Shown here piece after piece: positions 45,895 to 54,012 of a stretch of DNA of 64,000 bases. A program made the position numbers and the translations under genes. The notes under the pieces were generated by a model, which was given only the letters and a program-made list of their open reading frames with translations, ran no database searches and had not been told where the DNA came from. The stretch spans positions 879 through 64,878 of the forward strand of contig NZ_AXUN02000181.1 in NCBI RefSeq assembly GCF_000495435.3, written 5' to 3'. Position 1 is the stretch's first letter. Each line of letters begins with the position of its first letter. The stretch is from Youngiibacter fragilis 232.1 (GTDB lineage: Bacteria; Bacillota; Clostridia; Clostridiales; Clostridiaceae).

Positions 45895-48294
45895 ATGAAA
45901 GGAGAGCCTGGCATTGGCCGGGCGGTACACTCAATGCTTCTAGAAAAATTATTGGAAATAATCTCACAGCATCATTATAAGCCACTTACAGTTGAGGAAC
46001 TTGCACACAGCCTTCAGATCCCAAGAAATGAGCTGAAGGAATTCAGGGCTGCTGTCGATGGCTTCATAAAGGACGGCACGCTCTTTATGCTTGCCAACAA
46101 CAGGATAGCCCTGCCTGAAAAATTCGGGATAATCACAGGAACACTTACTGTCAACCAGAGGGGCTTCGGCTTCGTCACAAGGGGTGCCGATGAAAGGGAT
46201 GCCTTCATACCTCCTACCGCGATGGCTGATGCCATGCATGGTGACAGGGTACAGGTAAAGATACTAAGGGAAGACAAGAAGGACAAGAAGGCTGAAGGCG
46301 AGATAATAAGGGTAGTTGAACGAAAGAACACTACTGTCATAGGAACATATCAGGAATCAAGGAACTTCGGTTTCGTGTCACCTGAGGATGTAAGGCTGAA
46401 ATACGACATATTCATCCCGAAGAGCGGAAGGAACTTTGCTGAGCTCGATGATGTCGTCGTTGTTGATATCACGAAGTGGCCGGAGAAGGGAAGGAACCCT
46501 GAAGGGGTAATATCTGAGATCCTTGGTAAGAAGGGCGACAAGGGTGTGGACATACTGACTGTCGTCAAGAAATATGCCCTTCCTGAGGAATTCCCGCCCA
46601 AGGTCCATGAGCAGGCTGAACGGCTTTCGGAGGTAATACCTGAAAGCGAGATAACAAGGAGACGCGACCTCAGGAATCAGATGATAATGACCATAGATGG
46701 AGCTGACGCCAAGGACCTTGATGATGCTGTAACTGTTGAAAAGAGACCTGACGGTTCCTTCAGGCTTGGGGTCCACATAGCTGACGTAACTCATTATGTG
46801 AGGGAGGGTACTCCTGTTGACAGTGAGGCATTCAAGAGGGCAACTTCTGTTTACCTTCTTGACCTTGTCATACCCATGCTTCCGAAGAAGCTTTCGAACA
46901 ACCTGTGTTCTCTTAATCCCCATGAGGCAAAGCTTACCCTGAGCTGTGAAATGACTATAGACAGAAGGGGAAAGGTCATAGACTACGACATATTCGAGTC
47001 TGTAATAGAAAGCAAGCTGCGTGCCACATATGAGGATGTAACAAGGGTCCTTAAGGGTGAAATGGATGAAGGTCTTGAAAAGTACAGGGAATTCATCCCA
47101 GTGCTTAAGGACATGGAAGAACTGCAGGGTGTTCTAAAGGCCAAGAGGGATGAACGAGGTGCAATAGACTTTGACTTCCCTGAGAGCAAGATAGTTCTGG
47201 ACAAGCTCGGGAAGCCCATATATGTGGGACCATACCCAAGAGAGATCTCCAACAGGATGATAGAGGAGTTCATGCTTGTCTGCAATGAGACTGTTGCCGA
47301 ACACATGTTCTGGACCCGCGCCCCGTTCATATACAGGGTCCATGAGGAACCGGACGGTGAGAAGCTGAAGGCATTCTCTGAGTTTGCGTTCAACCTTGGT
47401 ATTCCTGTCAGGCTATACAGCGGAGTTCAGCCAAAGTCTCTCCAGGAGGTCCTGGAGAAGGTCAAGGGAAAGAGCGAGGAGCTTATCCTTTCAAAGCTGC
47501 TCTTAAGGAGCATGATGCAGGCAAGGTACTCGCCGGAGAGCGTAGGTCATTTCGGTCTTGCTGCGACCTATTACTGCCACTTCACGTCACCAATAAGGAG
47601 ATACCCTGACCTTATGATCCACAGGATCATCAAAGAGTTCATCAACAAGGGGATTCCAGAGGGAAGGGCTAAGGAACTTTCAGGGCTAGTCGCTGAAGCT
47701 TCAAAGATATCCTCCGACATGGAAAGGGTGGCTGATGAGGCTGAGAGGGACCTGGACTCCCTGAAGAAGGCAGAGTACATGAGCCTTCACATGGGTGAGA
47801 CCTTCGAGGGGATAATCTCGTCCGTTACCGGCTTTGGAATATTCGTCGAGCTCCCGAACACCATAGAGGGACTGATACATATAACAAGCCTCTACGACGA
47901 TTACTACCTGTTTGACGACAGGCACATGAAGCTTAGGGGGGAAAGCAACGGAAGGGAATTCGGATTAGGTGACAAGGTAAATGTTCTGGTGTCAAAGGTA
48001 GACCTTGACAGCCATGACATATTCTTCGAGCTTCCTGAGCTTATCGCTGACCTTCTTGCACCTGACGAGATATTGACAACTCCACTGCCAGGAAGGAAGC
48101 CACATAGAACCGGGCCTAAGCCTTCCGGGTCAGCAGCAAGGAATCCCGTTGAAATACCGGGTAAACCGAAACAGAAGGCTGGCTTTGTGACAGGCAGAAA
48201 ACCTTCACCTACAGCGAAGCCAGGCAAACCTAAACCAGGTGCGAAGAGGAAGCCTGCCCCTGCCAAGAAAAACTCTTCAAAAAGCAAACCATAA
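45895..48294 (+). CDS. rnr: Ribonuclease R
   Basis: A 799-residue 3'-5' exoribonuclease that degrades structured RNA and, with tmRNA, faulty mRNA. The order is an N-terminal HTH_12-like domain (about 20-70), two cold-shock/OB domains (about 80-235), the RNB catalytic domain (about 260-590, IDGADAKDLDDAV and the conserved SPIRRYPDLMIHR), an S1 domain (about 640-720) and a long Lys/Pro-rich basic tail (about 735-799). The start is uncertain: ATG 45895 has no ribosome site, AAAGGAGAG (45898-45906) lies just inside the frame before an in-frame ATT (45913), and ATG 45934 is a third option. smpB and ssrA follow a little further on. Confidence 0.93.
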   Translation: MKGEPGIGRAVHSMLLEKLLEIISQHHYKPLTVEELAHSLQIPRNELKEFRAAVDGFIKDGTLFMLANNRIALPEKFGIITGTLTVNQRGFGFVTRGADERDAFIPPTAMADAMHGDRVQVKILREDKKDKKAEGEIIRVVERKNTTVIGTYQESRNFGFVSPEDVRLKYDIFIPKSGRNFAELDDVVVVDITKWPEKGRNPEGVISEILGKKGDKGVDILTVVKKYALPEEFPPKVHEQAERLSEVIPESEITRRRDLRNQMIMTIDGADAKDLDDAVTVEKRPDGSFRLGVHIADVTHYVREGTPVDSEAFKRATSVYLLDLVIPMLPKKLSNNLCSLNPHEAKLTLSCEMTIDRRGKVIDYDIFESVIESKLRATYEDVTRVLKGEMDEGLEKYREFIPVLKDMEELQGVLKAKRDERGAIDFDFPESKIVLDKLGKPIYVGPYPREISNRMIEEFMLVCNETVAEHMFWTRAPFIYRVHEEPDGEKLKAFSEFAFNLGIPVRLYSGVQPKSLQEVLEKVKGKSEELILSKLLLRSMMQARYSPESVGHFGLAATYYCHFTSPIRRYPDLMIHRIIKEFINKGIPEGRAKELSGLVAEASKISSDMERVADEAERDLDSLKKAEYMSLHMGETFEGIISSVTGFGIFVELPNTIEGLIHITSLYDDYYLFDDRHMKLRGESNGREFGLGDKVNVLVSKVDLDSHDIFFELPELIADLLAPDEILTTPLPGRKPHRTGPKPSGSAARNPVEIPGKPKQKAGFVTGRKPSPTAKPGKPKPGAKRKPAPAKKNSSKSKP

Positions 48295-48324
48295 TACATA
48301 GTTCATACATTGTTAATACTGTAA

Positions 48325-48333
48325 TGTTATAAT
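48325..48333 (+). promoter_or_regulatory. Extended -10 promoter before the rubredoxin-domain gene
   Basis: TGTTATAAT (48325-48333) is an extended -10 match in the gap after rnr; no clear -35. Confidence 0.5.
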
Positions 48334-48397
48334 AGTGTATAGTGACTGGCGTTAATGCTTAAGTCAATATTTAGAATGAATATGTGGAGGTAGGAAA

Positions 48398-48733
48398 ATG
48401 AAGAAACTATTTAAATGCGACGTATGCGGCTATATCTATGAGGGAGAGGCTCCACCAGCTGCTTGTCCCAAGTGTGGAGTAGGCCCTGAGCATTTCATTG
48501 CACTGTCTGACGAGGATGCAAAGAAGATATACTCATCCGACCGGACAAATGATATCCACTTCGAGCTTATCACTCTTGTTGACAAGATGATCGCTCTCTG
48601 CAACGAGGGAATCGAGCTGAAGCTTGACCCTAACTGTGTAAGGGCATTCGAAGAGGCCAAGGATGAGCTGTGGGTGATCAAGGGCAGGTCAAAAGCTGAG
48701 CTTGCAGGACATATGGCTAAGGGCAAGTGGTAA
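48398..48733 (+). CDS. Rubredoxin-like domain protein
   Basis: 111 residues. The first ~37 form a rubredoxin-type iron site of the kind at the end of rubrerythrins ([10 protein letters not shown] and [11 protein letters not shown], four Cys). The remainder is a helical domain I do not recognise ([15 protein letters not shown], ending in [10 protein letters not shown]). A cytosolic electron carrier or redox sensor for oxidative stress in an anaerobe is likely. GGAGG precedes the ATG. A single-gene unit between an extended -10 promoter and a hairpin terminator. Confidence 0.82.
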   Translation: MKKLFKCDVCGYIYEGEAPPAACPKCGVGPEHFIALSDEDAKKIYSSDRTNDIHFELITLVDKMIALCNEGIELKLDPNCVRAFEEAKDELWVIKGRSKAELAGHMAKGKW

Positions 48734-48761
48734 GATAAGACAGCACTGTGAATAAAATTAT

Positions 48762-48796
48762 AAGGTCTGCATGCTTGATAAGCGTGCAGACCTTTA
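48762..48796. terminator. Bidirectional terminator
   Basis: A 13-bp stem with one G-U (48762-48774 with 48782-48794), 7-nt loop, between converging genes. Confidence 0.82.
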
Positions 48797-49414
48797 TCAT
48801 GAGACAATATAATCCTTTGGGTCCTTCTTCAGAAGGATGTAGTTGAACTTGTACAGGAACTTGTCTGCCACAGCCTTGTGGTATTCCTGTGTAAGGTGTA
48901 TCCCGTCGATGAATACCTTGGAGGGCTGATTTTGCAGCGTATCCTCTGTAATCGTCTTTGCAAAGTCGATTGTTGCAATGTTCTCATCCTGGCAGTATTC
49001 GGTGATGAGCCGCCTGTACCTCTTCAGGATAATCAGTGATTCCTGATAGTCCTCCTTGCCCATTCCCCAGATTTCATTTGCAATCTTGACTGAGATAAGG
49101 GGCTGAAGCATGATTATCGGAATTATTCCTGAATCCAGTGACATGTTGATCATCTCAACCACATTGTTGAATATGATATTGGCTGTCCTTTTGCAGAGTG
49201 CGTCGTTAGTCCCGGCAATGATAAACACATAGTCAGGTTTTATGCTAAGTGCGTCTTCGTGGAACCTTATAAGAATGTCGGTAGTGGTGTTTCCGTTGAT
49301 GCCCCTGTTGATCATTTCTTCCGGCGTTTCATTCTTGACGAGGTCATACCAGGACTCGCCATTCTTTACTCCATACCCTGTCAAAAAACTATCACCGATA
49401 AAAAGCAGCTTCAT
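48797..49414 (-). CDS. SGNH/GDSL family hydrolase
   Basis: 205 residues, no signal peptide. Block I holds the Ser nucleophile in FIGDSFLTGYG, block II the Gly in NRGINGNTTTD, block III the Asn in IAGTNDALCK and block V Asp/His in DGIHLTQEYH. Relatives are esterases/lipases or acyl hydrolases; the substrate is unknown. AGGAGGTGG precedes ATG 49414 with 8-nt spacing; an earlier ATG at 49438 lies before the ribosome site. It interrupts the common rnr-smpB order, on the opposite strand. Confidence 0.9.
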   Translation of the reverse strand: MKLLFIGDSFLTGYGVKNGESWYDLVKNETPEEMINRGINGNTTTDILIRFHEDALSIKPDYVFIIAGTNDALCKRTANIIFNNVVEMINMSLDSGIIPIIMLQPLISVKIANEIWGMGKEDYQESLIILKRYRRLITEYCQDENIATIDFAKTITEDTLQNQPSKVFIDGIHLTQEYHKAVADKFLYKFNYILLKKDPKDYIVS

Positions 49415-49813
49415 GGTCACCACCTCCTTGATGTTCACTCTCTATTAATATATTTTACCGTAAAAAAGTCAAAAGTAAAATATGTATTAATAAATTATGA
49501 ATTAAGAATTTGAAATTTCAGACTATATCGCGAGTTATGTTTATTATATAACACAATTACCATATTTATCCATCAAATATTTCAAGTTGAACTAAAGAAG
49601 AACAGAAAATATTGGGAATATTTTAGAATAATCAAGATAGAACTGATTTGGAACAGCTAAACTATGGTTAAGTATGGATCCAAAGATATTATTTTTATTT
49701 AGCAATAACCATGCCACGTTTTAATCTAGTTTTAAACACCATGTACTAAAATGATAATGGCGGATGAAATGCAACTGTGTTTGTGTTAGTATAGGATTCA
49801 GCGGGGTGAGAAA
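49415..49813. other. AT-rich divergent intergenic region
   Basis: About 400 bp between the SGNH hydrolase and smpB. No gene or strong promoter can be named; it must contain promoters for both directions. Confidence 0.4.
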
Positions 49814-50281
49814 ATGAACGACAAGAAGAACAAGACCCTGGCTGAGAACAGGAAAGCGAGACACGAATATTTCATCGAGGAAGTGTATGAGGCCGGTATC
49901 GAGTTGGTTGGGACTGAAGTTAAGTCAATCAGGATGGGATCTGCAAACCTTAGGGACAGCTACGCTGACATTGTAAACGGCGAAGTGATCCTTAAGAACA
50001 TGCACATCAGTCCGTATGAGAGGGGCAACATATTCAACAAGGATCCGCTCCGGGACAGAAGGCTGCTTCTCCATAAGAGTGAGATACTCAAGCTCGAGCA
50101 GTTCACAGCTCAGGAAGGCTATACTCTGGTTCCACTGTCACTTTATCTTAAGAACGGGATAGTGAAGGTAGCGCTTGCTGTAGCCAAAGGTAAGAAGAAC
50201 TACGACAAGAGGGACACAATGCTTGAAAAAGCCGCGAAGAGGGACATCGAAAGAGAGTTCAAGGAACGCGGTAGATATTGA
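49814..50281 (+). CDS. smpB: SsrA-binding protein
   Basis: A 155-residue RNA-binding protein that delivers tmRNA to stalled ribosomes. Conserved parts: [26 protein letters not shown] near the N-terminus (split: [15 protein letters not shown]), [24 protein letters not shown] and the C-terminal tail [28 protein letters not shown] precedes the ATG. Its stop codon overlaps the predicted ssrA promoter. Confidence 0.96.
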   Translation: MNDKKNKTLAENRKARHEYFIEEVYEAGIELVGTEVKSIRMGSANLRDSYADIVNGEVILKNMHISPYERGNIFNKDPLRDRRLLLHKSEILKLEQFTAQEGYTLVPLSLYLKNGIVKVALAVAKGKKNYDKRDTMLEKAAKRDIEREFKERGRY

Positions 50282-50306
50282 CATGCAAGATTCTGCGATA
50301 TAAAAT
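50278..50306 (+). promoter_or_regulatory. Promoter of ssrA
   Basis: A consensus -35 TTGACA (50278-50283, overlapping the smpB stop) and -10 TAAAAT (50301-50306) with a 17-bp spacer. The predicted start is about 20 nt before the mature 5' end. Confidence 0.75.
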
Positions 50307-50332
50307 AAAGTGCTGGACATAACCAGAGCCAT

Positions 50333-50684
50333 GGGGATGTATTGGCTTCGACAGGGATATGGACGGTTTGGTAAGCGAGTAGAAGGACCCCGTGGGCCTG
50401 CTTTAAAAAACTATGGGAATTTGTAAACGCAGAAGATAATTTTGCACTAGCAGCCTAGTCTGCTACGTTCTGCCCGGGATGGCCGTTGCCTGGGGCCAGG
50501 GCGTCATTAAACGGTAAAACGAGCCTGGCAAAGCTTTGAGCCAGGAACGGAATAAATGAAGCTACAGATTCCATAGCCTGCCTGTAGGCGATGGAGGATG
50601 GAAATTTAAACTACAGAGCTACACTCGTAGAAAGCCAGGTCGGCTGATTTCTGGACACGGGTTCGACACCCGTCATCTCCACCA
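50333..50684 (+). ncRNA. ssrA: Transfer-messenger RNA (tmRNA)
   Basis: A 352-nt tmRNA. The 7-bp acceptor stem pairs GGGGATG (50333-50339) with CATCTCC near the 3' end; the T-arm GGTTCGACACC and encoded 3' CCA (50682-50684) are present. The tag reading frame is 50429-50458: resume codon GCA, then GAA GAT AAT TTT GCA CTA GCA GCC TAG, giving the degradation tag AEDNFALAA. Several internal stems fit the pseudoknot region. Its 3' end is a frequent integration site for islands, and accessory DNA follows. Confidence 0.95.
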
Positions 50685-50711
50685 TATTAGTACTCAATTA
50701 TTGATACAATG

Positions 50712-50740
50712 AAAGCTCCTGATTTTCAGGGGCTTTTGTT
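50712..50740 (+). terminator. Terminator of ssrA
   Basis: An 11-bp stem with one G-U pair (50712-50722 with 50726-50736), 3-nt loop, then T-rich TGTTG. Confidence 0.8.
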
Positions 50741-50744
50741 GTAT

Positions 50745-50834
50745 AAAAAAGAGTATTCACTGAAACATAAGGAATTATTTCCGAATACACCACACGTTGA
50801 GACAGTCGTCTTGATAGAGAGGCAAAAGGCTTGA
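50745..50834 (+). pseudogene. 3' fragment of an RlmD/RumA-type RNA methyltransferase gene
   Basis: About 30 codons ending in a stop at 50832-50834 read KKEYSLKHKELFPNTPHVET then VVLIERQKA. The FPxTPHVETVVL string is the conserved C-terminus of 23S rRNA (uracil-5-)-methyltransferases. No upstream part of the gene exists here. It is only a gene end left next to ssrA, probably by recombination. Confidence 0.6.
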
Positions 50835-50883
50835 GCGTCAATGGATATGGCGATTTAATCAAAACGTAAAAATTGTGAAAATG

Positions 50884-50923
50884 GCACCAAAATTGGGTAA
50901 AAATCCTGATTTTGGTGCTTTTT
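50884..50923 (+). terminator. Orphan terminator
   Basis: A perfect 10-bp stem (GCACCAAAAT 50884-50893 with ATTTTGGTGC 50909-50918), 15-nt loop, then TTTTT. The only gene piece upstream is the methyltransferase fragment, whose terminator it may once have been. From here to 51481 no further gene is seen. Confidence 0.7.
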
Positions 50924-51481
50924 GCACAGGGGGGCATACTTTTACGCGAAACGCTGGAGATGATAATATGGTTATGTGCGCAATAAATTCACGATGTATT
51001 TCCACTGAGCTAGAAACTTGGTGAACATTTTGAGTTTGGGGATACTTTCTATTCAACTCTTTCTCTCTGCCAGTATATCCGTCAATTTACGGACAGGCAA
51101 GCATGGCTACTAATTGTCAAAATTCAGCAGCTCTAACATCTACAGAATATGGTGCAATAATCTGATATAATAATATAAAATACTTATTTATAGATTGCTG
51201 TTGTTATTCCATAAAAATTGCGAGTGATTGCATAACTACTTTAATATTTTTAAGAGTATAAATTTGATGCGAGAATAATAACTGCCTACCGTAGGTCAGA
51301 TTTCAATTTATGAATTAGAAAATTCAAAACTTTATTTGAATATATAACTATTTATAATATGTGAAATAATTAATATTCATACTAACCTTAAGATTACTTT
51401 CATTACATATATTGATGAGAGAATATTATATCCGTATAGAAATTGTATTTTGTATAGTTAAAACATAAGGAGTGGATATTC

Positions 51482-51898
51482 ATGGATAATATAGAAATTT
51501 CAAAGGTAGTTTGTGACTTGGTTGAGGCTAATAATCAATATTTTATGAAAACAACTGTAGAGAGGTTATCTAAAATAACAGACTATGAACTTTTTCTTAA
51601 GGAAATTGCTTTACTTAATTGCCATTGTGAATATCGGAGAAGCCGATACAGCACTCAAATAATGTCAATATGGTATGAATTAATGAGGAATGTAAATAGA
51701 GATGTTTGGGATCCAGATGGCAAGGTATCAATGAGGGGGGATTTAGCAAGTAACATTGATTATCTGATATTAAATGATCTTTCCAATACAATCAAAGAAA
51801 AGAATAAATCATTTGTCGAGGCTTGGGAGATGATCCGTCGTGAAGTAGTTGATGGTGAATATTCATGGATAAAACATATTGATAAAATTGGCTATTGA
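51482..51898 (+). CDS. Hypothetical accessory protein
   Basis: 138 residues, predicted soluble and mainly helical, with no motif or family I recognise. Composition is rich in Asn, Ile and Arg; notable parts are LLNCHCEYRRSRYSTQIMS and ELMRNVNRDVWDPDG. There is no signal peptide or membrane segment. AAGGAG lies at proper spacing before the ATG, and the frame is clean, so it is likely a real gene. Codon use is AT-rich like the surrounding island. It sits alone between the ssrA end and the IS4 remnant; an accessory or immunity role is possible but unproven. Confidence 0.65.
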   Translation: MDNIEISKVVCDLVEANNQYFMKTTVERLSKITDYELFLKEIALLNCHCEYRRSRYSTQIMSIWYELMRNVNRDVWDPDGKVSMRGDLASNIDYLILNDLSNTIKEKNKSFVEAWEMIRREVVDGEYSWIKHIDKIGY

Positions 51899-52204
51899 TT
51901 TTCTCTGTAATTAGAAATGATAAGTAGCCTAATGTTATAATAATATTTAATGTAATTATATAAGATCAACTCCGTAAATCTAGCGATTTTAACTTTATGA
52001 TACAGTAGTTGTAGTTATTAACTAATACTTCTCACAATCAAAATGCCCTCTAACCATTGACATTACTGGATTATTTGTAAAAAGCAATATGAACGAGCCA
52101 GAATTTGTTTTAATAAATAAGTATATCAAAAATATATAACACTGAAGTTAATGTTGTGAAAAATTACAACAAACCCACAAAGACGTAATTGCTATTTCAA
52201 AGAC
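51899..52204. other. AT-rich gap in the island
   Basis: About 300 bp without a recognisable gene, RNA or repeat. Confidence 0.4.
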
Positions 52205-52675
52205 GATCATCAATTTTTTCAAGAGATATAGGATGGGTATCCTGCTCAAATTCTGTAACGCATACAAATCTAAAGGATTCAAGGTGCTGTCATTTTCGAG
52301 TATCTGCTTTGTCTGATATCCAGCAATCGTTCAATGCACATGAACATACTGACCAATAACTATTGACCTGGATTCAGTAAGGATACCGCCTACCATTTCC
52401 TTAACTCGGCTTCAATCAACTGGCAGCAATTCACAACGATTCTTGCTGAGCAGATAACAAACCAGAGCCTTAAAGATCTGACAGTTGCAGCACGAGACAA
52501 TGTGTTCATCATAGATGACACTCTCTATGAAAGAAACAGATCCAAGAAATTAGAACTGCTGGCATAGGTCTATGACCATGCAAGAAATAGGTACTGTAAG
52601 GGATTCAGGTTACTCACTCTTGGCTGGTCTGACGGCAATACTTTTGTGCCTGTTTCAGGCTCTCTGCTGGCCTAA
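52205..52675 (+). pseudogene. Broken IS4-type transposase
   Basis: The N-terminal part of an IS4-family transposase can be read across frames: NFFKRYRMGILLKFCNAYKS, then VIFEYLLCLISSNRSMHMN, a stop, GFSKDTAYHFLNSASINWQ, a DDTLYERNRSKKLELLA segment with the first catalytic Asp, another stop, and GFRLLTLGWSDGNTF. At least one frameshift and two stops break it, and the catalytic C-terminus is absent. It is a dead insertion-sequence fragment. Confidence 0.75.
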
Positions 52676-52775
52676 AGAAGTTATCCCTTACCGCAGGATA
52701 GGGAAGCGATATAAATTCAAAATTTATGAAGTAGATGAATGGGTTGATAGCGGGAAAAGCGCTGATATTAAATGA
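52674..52775 (+). pseudogene. Truncated excisionase-type HTH gene (C-terminal end)
   Basis: Thirty-odd codons, directly abutting the IS4 remnant, read IPYRRIGKRYKFKIYEVDEW then VDSGKSADIK and a stop. This is the C-terminal half of an HTH_17/excisionase-like DNA-binding domain. The N-terminal half is missing, apparently removed by the IS insertion. An ATG at 52572 in the same frame lies within transposase sequence. It may be what is left of an element excisionase or regulator upstream of BREX. Confidence 0.55.
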
Positions 52776-52824
52776 ATACCGATGAAGATTGAAGTCCAAG
52801 TGAGATGAAAGGTGCTGACAAATT

Positions 52825-53430
52825 ATGAGTATTTCTACGCCTTACAGTGGTGGATTGACTGGCGAACAGTTTTTTTTCTATGAGATGCGGATAGTTTCGA
52901 AACTGTATTTGAAGTGTACTAGCGTTGAAGAAATTATTGAAATAGTCAGACGCGACAATCTTTTCCAGTATCCTACAGAGCGAAAGATCAGCAAGTTTGT
53001 CCGCGCCTGCCACCGTAGAATCCTGGCGCTTAGCAATGAGAAGCTGATTTATGAGTTAGCGAACGCACCGGTTGAGGTTGCAAAACAAATAAACCTGTAT
53101 GCGATGATGCGCTATAACAGGCTTGTTAGGGAGTTTATGGAAGGGCTTATTGGCGAGAAGTATCGCCAACAGGATTTTTTCTACACTAAAAAAGATATTA
53201 ACATCTTCTTTTCTCGATTACAGGAACAAAACGATGATGTGGCGGCTTGGAGCGAGCAAACGATAAAAAAATTAAAACAGGTTTTGAACAAATGCCTGAT
53301 TGAAACTGAAATGCTCGATAGCGCTAACGATACATCTTTGAATCCCATTTTTATCAGCGCCGAATTAGAATCAGGTATTCGAGATAATAACGACTTGACC
53401 GCACTCGCCGCATTTAATTGTTTTAGGTAG
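52825..53430 (+). CDS. brxA: BREX protein BrxA (DUF1819)
   Basis: A 201-residue first gene of a type 1 BREX phage-defence operon. It matches the DUF1819/BrxA pattern: GGLTGEQFFFYEMRIVSKLY at the N-terminus, a central helical region ELANAPVEVAKQINLYAMMR, FFYTKKDINIFF and a C-terminal LNPIFISAELESGI. BrxA is small and DNA-binding in characterised systems. AAAGGTG lies about 12 nt before the ATG. brxB starts 9 bp after the stop. Codon use is AT-rich, unlike the chromosome. Confidence 0.92.
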   Translation: MSISTPYSGGLTGEQFFFYEMRIVSKLYLKCTSVEEIIEIVRRDNLFQYPTERKISKFVRACHRRILALSNEKLIYELANAPVEVAKQINLYAMMRYNRLVREFMEGLIGEKYRQQDFFYTKKDINIFFSRLQEQNDDVAAWSEQTIKKLKQVLNKCLIETEMLDSANDTSLNPIFISAELESGIRDNNDLTALAAFNCFR

Positions 53431-53439
53431 GAGGAAAGT

Positions 53440-53997
53440 ATGGCTGACATTAAACAAGAACTTGACAGAATAAAGGAACGTATTTCGAATCCGGATTTCC
53501 TTGCTAACAAAGGACTTTCCAATGAGGTGGGAATTCACGTTTTCAATTACGATCCCAAGCATGAACTAATTGTTCGGGCGTACATTGAGCGTCTGGTGAA
53601 TACACCATCCGAAAACTACAGGATAATCGAGAGAGATCTGTACAAGATCCTACTCGAAATACTGGAGGAGAAGAGACTCCTTCCTGCTATTGCGTCACTT
53701 GAGGAAAAAAAAGGCAAGGACTATCTACTTGATAAGCTTCAGACAAAAGCAATACAGAACCGATTCCTAGTCAAGCTGGGGTACGCGTCTCATCAACCGG
53801 GTGATGTGATTTTCCTAACAGGTGTCGGTAAAGTACATCCTTTCATGCGGGCTCATATATTGCTCAATGGTATGCAAAAGGATTTCACAGACATCCCAGT
53901 AGTGATGTTCTATCCCGGTGAATATAATGGGCAAAGATTGATCCTTTTTAATAAGTTCCATGACGGGAACTACTACAGAGCGTTCAATCTACTTTAA
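53440..53997 (+). CDS. brxB: BREX protein BrxB (DUF1788)
   Basis: 185 residues of the DUF1788/BrxB family. FNYDPKHELIVRAYIERL lies near 35-52, then KILLEILEEKRL and the conserved end VIFLTGVGKVHPFMRAHILL and VMFYPGEYNG. BrxB is needed for defence in studied type 1 systems; its biochemical role is not settled. GTAGGAGGAAAG precedes the ATG. The stop TAA is followed within 15 bp by the brxC start. Confidence 0.93.
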   Translation: MADIKQELDRIKERISNPDFLANKGLSNEVGIHVFNYDPKHELIVRAYIERLVNTPSENYRIIERDLYKILLEILEEKRLLPAIASLEEKKGKDYLLDKLQTKAIQNRFLVKLGYASHQPGDVIFLTGVGKVHPFMRAHILLNGMQKDFTDIPVVMFYPGEYNGQRLILFNKFHDGNYYRAFNLL

Positions 53998-54012
53998 TTG
54001 GAGGAAGGCACT

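Noticed and set aside
50698-51056. Minus-strand frames downstream of ssrA
   Set aside because: They run through the ssrA terminator and the orphan terminator and have no ribosome site or recognisable domain.
52572-52775. A 67-codon frame starting with ATG that could be annotated as a small HTH protein
   Set aside because: Its first half lies in IS4 transposase sequence in another frame; only the last ~33 codons resemble an HTH domain, so it is listed as a truncated remnant.
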